Below, one piece after another: positions 20,801-29,147 of a DNA stretch of 64,000 nucleotides (positions within the stretch are counted from its first letter, which is position 1; the number at the start of each line of letters is the position of its first letter). The notes below the pieces were generated by a model. It made no database searches. It had not been told where the DNA came from and worked only from the letters and a program-made list of their open reading frames with translations. The translations under genes and the position numbers were made by a program. The DNA comes from Microcyclospora pomicola (Eukaryota; Ascomycota; Dothideomycetes; Capnodiales): the NCBI GenBank assembly GCA_002786065.1, contig NHNY01000005.1:558001-622000 (forward strand). Direction: 5' to 3'.

Positions 20801-21701
20801 CGTCCTCGTCGTCCTCGTCATTTTCGTCGTCCTCACTCTCGGCATTTTCCTCGCCATCTTCGCTATCTGTGTCATCGGTATCACTTCCATTTCCACTGTT
20901 CTTATCTTCTGGTTTCACGTTTTGTTTCACCCACTCATTGCCATGGCCATTCGATAATGTAGGATCACCCACCAACTCAAAGCCTTTCGAGGATATACTC
21001 TCGTCTGCATCGAACCCATTCCATTCGTTGTCATCGCTACCGCCCATGTCACTTACTTCACTCTCTTCGGTGAATTCTTCTTGTATAGGCTGAACCTTTG
21101 GCTTTTGCCTTCTCTTCCGCTTCTTTATGACAGGCTTCCCATCAACGTCTGTTTCCAAGGGTCGTTTGAGTCCCGCACCGAATGCTGAAGCTTGAATAGC
21201 AGCTCGGGGCATAGGCAAGCCCGGCGGCCCTGCTTCATCTTCATCGCTACTGTCAACCTCCGCACTGCTCACCGGTATTCCCCTTCTTTCCAACAGAATA
21301 TCGTCATTGTCGCCATTCGTGTCTATTCCGGCGTTCTTCTCCCGTAGTGCTCGACTAAGACGTTCTCTCTTGCTCTCCGTTACTCTGCCAAGAGTCTTCG
21401 AACTTCGTAGTAAACTTGTGTCCACACGTTGCGCTCCCAGCTTCTTCAGTAGATCGAGACTTTCCTCTTTCCTTAACTTATTGTCGATGTATTTGTCCAA
21501 TCGCTTTCTTTTTTTGCTCGACACTTTCGTCTCCGGATTATGCGCTTGAAGCTCTGATGCAAGCTGTTGCCGTCGCAGATCTTTTTCCGTGGTCGATTCT
21601 GGAATTATAGTTTCTGTGTTGGAGACATTGCTCGGGTCTGTCGCTTTCTGTACTTTGGCCAGTCGTTTGTGCTTTCGTTCTCTTGGCTTGAAGCCGGCCA
21701 T
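17853..21701 (-). CDS. ECM16: DEAH-box RNA helicase ECM16/DHR1 (DHX37 homologue)
   Basis: Nucleolar helicase that releases U3 snoRNA from pre-rRNA during small-subunit assembly. Single exon, 1282 residues. The N-terminal third is basic with nuclear-localisation-like runs (KKRKRLDK, KKRKRRQK) and a strongly acidic Asp/Glu tract near 280-312. The RecA core has motif I GATGSGKTTQ at 420-429, DEAH at 531-534, SAT at 574-576 and motif VI QRAGRAGRTGPGHCYRLF. The helicase-associated and OB-fold domains follow. A second acidic insertion lies inside RecA2, near LEGEDIESDSEAE. The N-terminal motif MAGFKPRERKHKRLAKVQK is typical of the Dhr1 group rather than of splicing DEAH proteins. Divergent from the PAC3-like gene. 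Confidence 0.93.
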   Translation of the reverse strand: MAGFKPRERKHKRLAKVQKATDPSNVSNTETIIPESTTEKDLRRQQLASELQAHNPETKVSSKKRKRLDKYIDNKLRKEESLDLLKKLGAQRVDTSLLRSSKTLGRVTESKRERLSRALREKNAGIDTNGDNDDILLERRGIPVSSAEVDSSDEDEAGPPGLPMPRAAIQASAFGAGLKRPLETDVDGKPVIKKRKRRQKPKVQPIQEEFTEESEVSDMGGSDDNEWNGFDADESISSKGFELVGDPTLSNGHGNEWVKQNVKPEDKNSGNGSDTDDTDSEDGEENAESEDDENDEDDEDDEDDEDSEQDSEQAARPARVSAFKAWADSVRNAAIGFTPSSIPTEDATLRAKIKPRAASPDVLASSIVQADAKTASRPAAAITVERSEAIQAARLELPVVQEEQKIMEAVHNNPVVIICGATGSGKTTQVPQMLFENGYGSHIATANQSSHSQQSRGLIGVTQPRRVAAMSVAERVATELGSEYKNRVAHQVRYDTNVSSSTAIKFMTDGVLLREINQDFLLSKYSVIVVDEAHERSVNTDILIGMLSRIVPLRAELAEEDPTKHYALKLVIMSATLRVADFAENLKLFKGVRPPIVEAEGRQYPVTEHFSRKTHRDYVDEIVNKVAKGHRKLPAGGMLVFLTAQNEIQTAAKKLRERLGSNTAGLAGFGRARESRGELTLEVDDFEDGVTRMNNDYLEGEDIESDSEAEITGLDSDDDDEDFDVADEPQFSTPGSKAALKAHILPLYAALPSAQQMRVFQPPPDGSRLIIIATNVAETSLTIPGIRYVFDCGRSKEKRYDSTTGVQTFEVDWISKASASQRAGRAGRTGPGHCYRLFSSAVYEQYFAQHTVPEILRTPLESTVLQLKNMEIDNVANFPFPTTPDTVQIAQADRLLRNLGAIGENDGIITQVGKNMMPFPVNPRFSKMLLLAHRNDVVAHTIALVAGLAVGDLYIPEVQVGTADLDDGFDSMGSDDDSDSDAKERKQKYIDSRAHTASQQRHQAYTRAHARLSRWDDQSDIIKLLTVVAAYAGTTDKSRFCSEYFVREKGMTEVQQLRHQLQNIVNARQQTGSVAYRETLEPPNEKEIKMLNQIVAAGFIDQVAIRADLLETTTAAPLAHKPRRAVEVPYRTLVPSAEPLKTMPPEQQHLHQSVFIHSSSVLAHLSVKEMPAYIVYSHLSKPAPGAVDSPKVTRTRIHPLTTAGPKQLAALAEGTRLIDIGKPIGKIEDLPRGDKGAMRRQCVVGISLKGSLDTDGWPLGGWKVVQTRDRKGEWRLEKVLAR
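20766..20842. repeat. GAA/GAC-type trinucleotide tract coding for poly-acidic residues
   Basis: The plus strand shows TCC/TCA/TCG runs; read on the minus strand they encode an Asp/Glu run inside ECM16. It is an ordinary low-complexity tract, common in nucleolar proteins. Confidence 0.7.
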
Positions 21702-22217
21702 GGTGAAGGTATGCGCCGAATCGTCGGGGGATTCGTGTTACCGAACAGTCTTTGGAACTTATGAAGACATTATTTGCAAGACCAGTCAACCATTTTGGTC
21801 CTGACAGATCATAGATGCGGCCGAGTCAATGGTGTCCATTATGGTCGTGAATGCTCTGACGGCACATGCTGAACTTTTTGGTGGAGCTCCGGCAGTGAGC
21901 CGAAATCGATAAGAATCGGCTCAAATGTGGCGTCCAAGAGAATGGTGCTTTGTCGGATGACGAGAGCTGTGTGAATTGGATGTATGCCTCTGATAAATCA
22001 TAATATTGGCGGCTGTCTCTTCTTGGTCTCTTCCATCGTGAACCTGAGTACGGTGTTGTCTATTGTTCTGCTGGGAGTATCTCGCACTCCAGAGCTTCGA
22101 AACACAGCCGAACTGAGACTGTATGCTCCCTGTGGAAGTGGACTACCTATCAAATCACCAATTCTAGAATTGCACCGTCCTTGGAGGGCCCAGCACAGCC
22201 GGATTACACAAGACACG
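21702..22217. promoter_or_regulatory. Shared divergent promoter region of ECM16 and PAC3-like gene
   Basis: A 516-bp region between two divergently transcribed genes, for a ribosome-assembly helicase and a proteasome-assembly chaperone. No specific factor site is convincing by eye. The open frame extending upstream of the PAC3-like ATG is probably leader. Confidence 0.5.
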
Positions 22218-22694
22218 ATGAGTTCCAGTCACCAGATATCTCCGATCGATGTCCAACCATCCGCGTTCCCAGCTTCCAGCAAATCATCATCAGGTGTTGC
22301 AGCATCGGCTCTTACAACAGTCTCTACGATATCCTTCACAGATCGTCTGCTCATCACCATTTCACAATCCGGCCGACTGTCTCACTGGGTCCATGTGCCG
22401 CTCTCAACAGCTTCGGCAGATCCGATGAACCCTACTTTCATCTCAGCGGGTGGCGGCGAGGATAACTCGTTACTCCCTCGGATCGAGCTGACCGCCACGA
22501 CGGTGTTTGGGGGTACCAAACGGGAGGACGAAGTCATGGGGCAGACGTTAGCAACTACGATTGCGTCCGCAATCATGGTCAAACATCCTGCCGAGCAGCG
22601 TCTGTTGGTGCTTGGTCTGGGGTTGGACAAAATGCCGCTGATGGGTCGTCAGGAGTTTGAGGGAGTCTTGGGCCTGGTCTTGGATTGTCTCTGA
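22218..22694 (+). CDS. Proteasome assembly chaperone 3-like protein
   Basis: Small cytosolic chaperone related to PSMG3/PAC3 (yeast Irc25/Poc3), which pairs with chaperone 4 to help build the alpha ring of the 20S proteasome. The ATG at 22218 gives a 158-residue single-exon protein. After a Ser/Ala-rich lead come the two parts of the fold. The first is the beta-strand segment ISFTDRLLITISQSGRLSHW, which aligns by eye with the human SSHILVVVTQFGKMGTL. The second is the C-terminal strand and helix RLLVLGLGLDKMPLMGRQEF. Codons upstream of this ATG are open to 21984 but read as leader. The fold match is moderate because the family diverges fast. Confidence 0.65.
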   Translation: MSSSHQISPIDVQPSAFPASSKSSSGVAASALTTVSTISFTDRLLITISQSGRLSHWVHVPLSTASADPMNPTFISAGGGEDNSLLPRIELTATTVFGGTKREDEVMGQTLATTIASAIMVKHPAEQRLLVLGLGLDKMPLMGRQEFEGVLGLVLDCL

Positions 22695-24146
22695 GCCGTG
22701 ACAGGGTGTTCACTTTGTGAGCAAGTCTCGGAGTACAACACCGTTTTGCTTGATGCAAAAGTCGTTGTTGAGTTCTACTCCTCAATATGCTGGTGCGTTT
22801 CAAGGCCAGGAGGCCACGAAATACACAGGAGCATGCCTTTATGGCGCCCACGTCTTCAACATCTTCACGACATTGACGCAGCACTCGAAATATTTCCCAG
22901 CCTGATCACTAAGATACCAGCGGTAAGGATACCACAACTTTCTGCCCGTGTACAAGCTCGCCGCCAAAGTCTGTATACATTTTCGCCAGATCGCCGCCGA
23001 CCGACCGCTACTTGCACAAAGCTGCTTACTGATGCAGACCACTTGCCTCTATGCGATGGTCTGCAGGATCTGATGTGTTCTCACTACTCGGGTGCTCTCA
23101 TACTCAAGTATTGTCTGAGATGGGCGCTGTGGTCAGGTCTTGACATCACCTACCTATAGCTTGAACACGCCGAGGGCGACGTGCTTGACCATACCTACAT
23201 TGTATATAATGTCTCGACATCGAGCTCGTTCTGACAAAGATTGGCATCTTTCATCTGAACGAAGGAGAGCTTCATGACCCATTGGCATATGACGATGTTT
23301 GCAGGATTAAAGTAAGAACGTGTCTCTGAAGCGCGCCTATTCCATAGGACAACTCCCACGTGAAGGTTGAACCCTCAGTGTATTACCTTCAAAAATTATA
23401 TGTACCACCCCTGGCAGTACCCCAAATCGCAACAAAGACATCGTTGACTCTCCGTGCTCCATCCTTCGAAGATTGAAGTCCTGCTCTACGAAGAAAACTC
23501 TCCTTGAGACAAAAGCTCACCCACGCCTTCTTCAGAGAACATTTCTACCTCCACAGTAGTCCTTCGCAAATGAATCCTTTGTAAGTACCTAATGTGTTCT
23601 TGGCGTCCACAATACCGCATATTTGGCACCGACCTTGAACACAGCCAACGCAAGCATCCTGTTTCTACCATCTCCAGCGGCGTCCGACGTTTCGAACTCC
23701 GATACCGGCACTTCCACAGGCAAAGAAATTGACGTCGTGATCTTCGGCAAGGGCAGTAGCTATGCGGCGGCGGTGCTCGTTCGCTCTGACGCTGCTCCCG
23801 AAGGGATGGCGAACAGAACGCCAGAATCCGCGTTGCGCCAACTACTATTTGCGTCTGACAAATCCTCGAGCTGTATATACTCACGCTCGCGGGTCATCAA
23901 CGCACTCTTCGCGGAACTGGTGGGATCTTCGACGAGGACATGGTCGCCAGAGTGCTTGTGGAGGCATAAACTAAGGCCAACAATGGTATGTAGTTGGAGA
24001 GTGTAGACTGCGGCCAAACCGTCTGCAGGGTGATGCTTAGATATCAGCGGGTCGAAAGAATGCTTGCCTTTAGAGCCATGCAGGAGCCCAGAGGCTGGAA
24101 GTGCAGCAGCACCGAACAAGTACCGTAGTCCTCGGCCCATTAAGCC
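22695..24146. other. 1.45-kb region with protein-like fragments but no intact gene
   Basis: Several short plus-strand stretches look protein-like but change frame. One starts near 22717 (TPQYAGAFQGQEATKYTGA), another near 22925 (YHNFLPVYKLAAKV), another near 23160 (HAEGDVLDHTYIVYN) and the last near 23229 (TKIGIFHLNEGELHDPL). They could be remnants of one eroded gene. A separate plus frame at 23623-24006 contains KEIDVVIFGKGSSYAAAV but opens with TTG rather than ATG. I name no product. Confidence 0.35.
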
Positions 24147-24689
24147 TCATTGTCCACTCTTCTCAGACGTGGTCGTATTCTGAGGTCGATTCTTCTCAAT
24201 GGTCTCCTCTCCGGAACCCTCTCGCTCCTCCGTATTGTCATTCCCACTCTTCTTCTCCCCCTCCTCATCAGCCAGTGCCCGGTACTTTCTCAAGCTCTTC
24301 TTCCGACTACTGGCCTTCTTGAGCCGCATCCTCTCCGCCTTGATCGCCATTCGGCTATCCGCGCCATTCTCCAGCCCATCCAGCTTTTCCGCCAGGATGT
24401 TCCGTGCCAGCTTGCGATTCTGCTGTCTCGATCGCGTCTCCTGACTTTTGACCACGATTCCGGTCGGGATATGTTTCAGCTGTACCGCCGACGAAGTCTT
24501 GTTGATCTTCTGCCCGCCTGGCCCAGAGCCCTTGAGGAACGACTCGATCAAGTCCGAGTCCGGGATGATCGGGCGTGGTGGCAACGCCTTCTCTTTCAGA
24601 AAGTTCGTATTGGCGGAGAGCCTACGGCATTGCTGGAGGTGTGCCTGCGTAGAGGCGATAATACGCCGAAGCATGGTTTTGTGGTTCAT
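24147..24689 (-). CDS. RSO55: Mitochondrial class I peptide-release-factor-like protein (Rso55/MTRFR type)
   Basis: Mitochondrial ribosome-rescue factor with the catalytic domain of class I release factors but no codon-recognition domain; it frees nascent chains from stalled mitoribosomes. The 180-residue single-exon protein starts with an Arg-rich presequence ([19 protein letters not shown]). It then has the GGQ loop within [19 protein letters not shown] (GGQ at residues 58-60), the region [20 protein letters not shown], and a Lys/Arg-rich C-terminal tail ([16 protein letters not shown]) that in this family enters the ribosomal tunnel. The acidic last 40 residues are low complexity. The second Met, five codons in, could also start it. 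Recognition is firm. Confidence 0.9.
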   Translation of the reverse strand: MNHKTMLRRIIASTQAHLQQCRRLSANTNFLKEKALPPRPIIPDSDLIESFLKGSGPGGQKINKTSSAVQLKHIPTGIVVKSQETRSRQQNRKLARNILAEKLDGLENGADSRMAIKAERMRLKKASSRKKSLRKYRALADEEGEKKSGNDNTEEREGSGEETIEKNRPQNTTTSEKSGQ

Positions 24690-25412
24690 AGAGCCTTCGC
24701 AGGAATCATCGTGTGCTGCCTTACATGGTGACTGCCAGCAAACCTAGCGCCAAATCAGACTGCGGCTATCGAGTATATCATATTTCCTATGCTACCTACA
24801 TGTAGACGATTAATCAATGCATGAAGTGAACATCCTCAGCTCGAGGGTCCAGCTTGGCGTCGCGTACCTTACTCTTCCAACCTCCACCAACAACCAACCC
24901 AAGACTCCCCAGACTTTGTCCAGGCTAGCATGACTATCCTTACCTATATGGAACAGCTGACAGCATTGTTCTAACTGCCAGATTCGGCGCCGCTGGATCA
25001 GGACTGCTCGTGTCATGATTGCTTGGTCTGTGGAACACGAGCACATGCTGTGCCATCATTGCACGTAGTACAACGTGTAAAAATGTAGGGGAGAAAGAGT
25101 AAGTTGGAAGGGCTGGAGAATCAGGTTGGCCTTCTTGGTCCTCCTTTTCATATCAATCAAAGGTTTGGCATCATTTCCTTACTTTCAACTGTCTTTCGAG
25201 CCTTTGTTAAGTTGCGACTCAGGCGCCACATAAGCAGCCTGCCCAAAGCAATCTCTTCGATCTGGAAACCGGACAAAGATGGGTGAAAACGGTCCTTCTG
25301 CTGCATCTTCCAGCATGGAGCGAAAAAGGCCTCTGCACGAGTAGGCAATTCTTTCGTTATTGTCTAAGCAAACGTCTCCTAATCGTGCCCGCCCAGACTC
25401 TTTTCACGCGAA
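24690..25412. other. Divergent intergenic region (RSO55 / BTB gene)
   Basis: Upstream region for both flanking genes. Short frames only; nothing recognised. Confidence 0.5.
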
Positions 25413-26105
25413 ATGGTCGACATCTACGTTGGACCCGAAAACACGCATTGGATCCTGCACAAAAAGCTACTCTGCCACCGCTCACGCTTCTTTCGTCACA
25501 TCTTCTACAACAAAAAAGGTCCCAAGAATCACACCTACGGCCTACCGGAGGAGGAAGATGAGCCGTTCAACCTGTTCGTTGGCTGGCTCTATTCCGAACA
25601 CGTTCCGACGCCGGGAGAGGAGAAGCATCTCGGCGTCCTGTTCGAAGTGTACCTTATGGGCGAGAAGTGGGAGATGCGCAAGCTGATCGTCGCCGTGCTC
25701 GATGCGGTCCGCCGATGGTATCATGACTCGCACACGTGGCCTTCGCTGCGCAGAGTGCAGTACATCTACGCCAACACCGAAGTGGAGAGTCCTATGCGGC
25801 AGCTGCTGGTGTCGTGTGTGGCGCGGATGTTGGTCTTAGGTGACGGAATCCCTGCGCACTGGGACAACGCGCTGCGGAAGAACGGGCAGTTGGCCGTGGA
25901 TGTTATCCTTTGCGTGCAGAAGTGGGGTGTCAGTGAGGTGAGTGTACCGGACGCTAGGGATGAGAGCGTGGTAGGTTACATGGACGAGGTTGAGCAGAAG
26001 TCAGAGATCAAGAAGGTCGGCGATGGGGAGGTCGCAGAGACACGTAACAGCGAGGGCGGAACCCATAGTCCTCACCGTGAGACTCTGGGGAGCACGAGCG
26101 CATAG
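25413..26105 (+). CDS. BTB/POZ domain protein
   Basis: Protein of the large fungal BTB family, in which the domain dimerises and often recruits cullin-3 ligases; partners here are unknown. Single exon, 230 residues. The BTB core begins almost at the start (VDIYVGPENTHWILHKKLL) and includes CHRSRFFRHIF and the segment FNLFVGWLYSEHVPTPGE, followed by helices typical of the fungal BTB plus alpha-helical extension. The last 50 residues are charged and disordered. There is no zinc finger, Kelch or other partner domain. The N-terminus is shorter than in most relatives, so an upstream exon is possible. Confidence 0.8.
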   Translation: MVDIYVGPENTHWILHKKLLCHRSRFFRHIFYNKKGPKNHTYGLPEEEDEPFNLFVGWLYSEHVPTPGEEKHLGVLFEVYLMGEKWEMRKLIVAVLDAVRRWYHDSHTWPSLRRVQYIYANTEVESPMRQLLVSCVARMLVLGDGIPAHWDNALRKNGQLAVDVILCVQKWGVSEVSVPDARDESVVGYMDEVEQKSEIKKVGDGEVAETRNSEGGTHSPHRETLGSTSA

Positions 26106-26536
26106 CATGAAGAGTGCAATGAGCATAAGAGAGGGTACGAGAGAATGACGCGTTGCATCCATTGCATGTGCGTTCATAGATTCTTTATCGCGTAACATTG
26201 TTGCTCGTATAGCTTGGTATCTTCCTCGAGCTACCACATCCTTGTATGTGCGCGGCAAAGATCTCTGTGTGTTCATTGAAGTGCATCTATGCCCTTCCTC
26301 GCAGGCATTACATCACCAGTCGTGAAGTCATTTCAACATCGCACCCAGTATGCAACACTCGACCGTCGCGAAAGGGCCTGCCGTCCGAGATATCTGACTA
26401 CGTCGCGGCCTTTTGGCGGTTCAAGTGCTCGGTGGCATGACCTGATCCCAATTCTCCTCGGCAAGACAGGTGCTCCAAACCAAAACTCGCTCGCAGTCAG
26501 CATAGGCATCCTTTCCCATTGCCTTTCCTCCCTTGA
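26106..26536. other. Convergent intergenic region
   Basis: 3' regions of the BTB gene and the GPI-type protein gene. Nothing else recognised. Confidence 0.5.
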
Positions 26537-26962
26537 TCAAAGCATGAATGCATAAGCACCCATACCCAAGCCCGCCAGTCCAGCAAGCCACACGTCCATC
26601 TGGACCATCGTGGCCGTATTACCGCCCGGCTGCTCTTGGCTCCCACCCGTTTGCTGCGAAAGAGTGCTGATCGATGAGCTAGCTGATGTCCTTGTCGAGG
26701 TGCTGACGCTGCTGATACTGCTGCCTCCTGTGCTCGTGGATGTAGAGCCAGTGGAAACGGGAGTAGTACCTACAATCGTGGTGATGCTGGTCTCCTCCAT
26801 TGGCTGAGGTGCGCTAAAGGTCGCAGAGGTCGATGGCAGCGGACTTGTCTGTTCCATGGGCTGCGGAGCAGAGAAGGTGACTTCTGAGGTGGTGCTTGTT
26901 GTCTGCGCAAGAGCAGCGGTTGTGGCGATGAGCACGACGGCTAGGTATGATGGAGGATACAT
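26537..26962 (-). CDS. Small Ser/Thr-rich GPI-anchored cell-wall protein
   Basis: Predicted secreted, heavily O-glycosylated wall or membrane protein of 141 residues. It has a signal peptide (YLAVVLIATTAALAQ), then a duplicated motif TFSAPQPME(Q/E)TS near residues 28-59, a long Ser/Thr/Gly stretch, and a C-terminal hydrophobic segment (WLAGLAGLGMGAYAFML) preceded by Gly/Asn, as expected of a GPI-attachment signal. No catalytic domain. Function unknown. Confidence 0.75.
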   Translation of the reverse strand: MYPPSYLAVVLIATTAALAQTTSTTSEVTFSAPQPMEQTSPLPSTSATFSAPQPMEETSITTIVGTTPVSTGSTSTSTGGSSISSVSTSTRTSASSSISTLSQQTGGSQEQPGGNTATMVQMDVWLAGLAGLGMGAYAFML

Positions 26963-27617
26963 TTTGGGCCGTATGTCGTTCTATAGGACGAAGAACTTGT
27001 TGTTCCAGTGAAGATGATCTTTGACTTACCGTGCAGATTCCAGCTTCACCTTATACATGCCTATACATACAAGCATGAGATGATCAATGCTTTGTTTGTC
27101 TTCCGCATCGGAGGAATGATGGCGCAGTGATCATCATTTAGACTTGTCGAGGTCGGGGTAATTGTCCGCTAGCAACGACGATCACTCTCCAGCCATTGGC
27201 ATAACGCGAGGATTTGCACGATGCATTGTAACCTCACGCCACTGAAGCTGTTTCAGGTGAAAGATCTGCTGTCAGCTCAGCTCCAGTCGTACACCGAATG
27301 TCTTGCGGCGAAGCGTGCTGAGTATTCATGTCTAGATGTGACTGAGATTCTGTACATGAGGATCTGGGAGGCACGATTGAGAGTGGCGTAGGAAGGTGAT
27401 CAGCTATATCTGTACACCTGGGACATGTAATAAATAGCTTTAGGTCTATACGAGAAAAGTGGCGTTCATACTACACACATGTACACCTCTCTTTAACCTT
27501 CGATATATCAGTACACCCCGCCAAATGTCTACTGTAACTTACCTTACCTTAGGTTGGATTTGTCACTGGAAAAATGATTGTCCCATCATCTCCGTTTTCC
27601 ATGCACTATGAATCGTC
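26963..27617. other. Intergenic region
   Basis: Upstream of the GPI-type protein gene and downstream of AIM32. No supported gene or repeat. Confidence 0.5.
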
Positions 27618-28729
27618 CTACACCCGGACAACTCCCTCCTTCTGATCAATCACACCCCTCAATTTGTCCATGACCACTTTCCCTTCCACGACTGTCTTTT
27701 GCACCAGTCCTTCACAATCCGCAGGTCCTACACGTCCATACCATATGCCTTTACCTGCCAAGGCGTTGCTAGTGAACGACGGTGGGATGTAAATGATCAC
27801 ATTGCCTGCCCATTTGTGCCCACCAATGTGACTGATCAGCCCGACTCGAGCTGCAGGTGTGTATCCCTCCACCTTAGTATTGACTTCCTGCGCCTCCGCG
27901 ACAGGAGCGGAGTGCAGTAGTGAAATGTTCTGTCGTTGCAGTTTCTCTTCGAACTCAGCTTGTAAGAGAGGCCCCAGGATCCCGCAACGAGAGTCTCGTC
28001 CGCCATGTCCGCAGATCAATATCATTATCTCCTGGATGGGTCGAGCACCAATAAACTGTGCCTGCCTCTCGGGTTGGCGGAGCAGTATGTTTCGTTCCTC
28101 CCGCGAAAGTGCATCATGAGACTTGTGTAGGCTTGATGGTAAGAGGAATGCCTGGGCAAAAAGTTCAACCGAGGCGGGATCTGAGGGTATCTTCGGGACA
28201 CAGGTGAAGCTTGGCAGGAGAAAGGCAGACGACGACGAAGATGACGAATCTGATCTCATATGTGGTTCTTGGGGTGTCGGAGGAAACGAAGCGTTTGTGA
28301 GAAGGACTTTATGATATGGCTAAGTTGATCATCTATCAGCGAGTGACACGGGCGGCGATACGCTGCATCGAGTACACGAACATCTCTAAGCTTTCCTTTC
28401 AGACCGAAGACGTTCTTCAACTCCTTCACCAGCACCCCATCTGCCTCATCCTCGATATTGCTTGTCCAATCTTCTTTCCCAGTACATATCAGCACCTGCT
28501 CCGCATAGGTCGGCATCGAGCCGTTGATGTTCTGTTCTCGCTCGATTTCGAGATCGGGAGGCATCTCTCGACATTGACATGTTGGCGACGGACATGCCTC
28601 GACGATCGGGACTGGCGGAGGTGTGAAGGGTATATCAATCCTGGAGGCATAGCTGCGTCTAATGCATGTATTGACGGGAATCGCAAAGGCTTGGCCTAAT
28701 TTGCGTGATCCATGTCTGAACACAAACAT
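27618..28729 (-). CDS. AIM32: AIM32-like thioredoxin-fold iron-sulfur protein
   Basis: Mitochondrial protein of the Apd1/Aim32 sucrase-ferredoxin-like family, which carries a [2Fe-2S] cluster bound by two Cys and two His and is linked to redox quality control of imported proteins. Start chosen at 28729, where MFVFRHGSRKLGQAFAIPV forms a presequence; an upstream ATG at 28855 is in frame but less likely. One intron, 28320-28381 (62 nt, phase 0), joins GKLRD to PYHKVLLTNASFPPTP; its donor GTTCGT is weak. The 349-residue product keeps the ligand pattern: C219 and C228 in CGHGGRDSRC, and H280 and H284 in HIGGHKWAGN. Also visible are CPSPTCQCRE and NGSMPTYAEQVLICTGK. Identification is strong; only the start is uncertain. 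Confidence 0.88.
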
Positions 28730-29147
28730 GACCAAAGATGCAATGCTGACACCCAAATTCGGCGACAGGCTAATATATGAATGGTATTGCGCGTGGAGAC
28801 GAGATTGGTGCTGGTCTCGTATGCGGTTAAGCAATTCGCACGAGGGCATCGTCATTTCTCGGAGATAGCGGCTATTTGGCCACGAGCTTGAGCGATTGGC
28901 GGTCCGGCTTTCCGCGGTGAATAGCTTCGAGCAACCCTACATGCGCCTTGGAGGGAAGTAGAGAGAAACAGGCCAATCGATAGGACACACGACTGCCGTC
29001 CATGAACATTCAGCCGCCATGACTGGTGAAAAGGCGGAGCTGTGCGCAATCAATAGCATCATTTGACGTTGTTGGCTGAATAGCTTGAAGCTACTGCCGG
29101 CAAGGCTCAAAATATAAGTCCAACACCACATCCGCACACAAGTTGTT
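28730..29147. promoter_or_regulatory. Divergent promoter region, AIM32 and sphingomyelinase
   Basis: Separates divergent start codons. A TATA-like TATAAG at 29113-29118 lies about 30 bp before the sphingomyelinase ATG at 29148 and about 70 bp before the alternative start at 29184. Confidence 0.45.

Noticed and set aside
22698-23159. 153-codon plus-strand frame after the PAC3-like gene
   Set aside because: It begins with GTG four bases after a stop, and the protein-like segments in this stretch lie partly in other frames, so it is not a gene as it stands.
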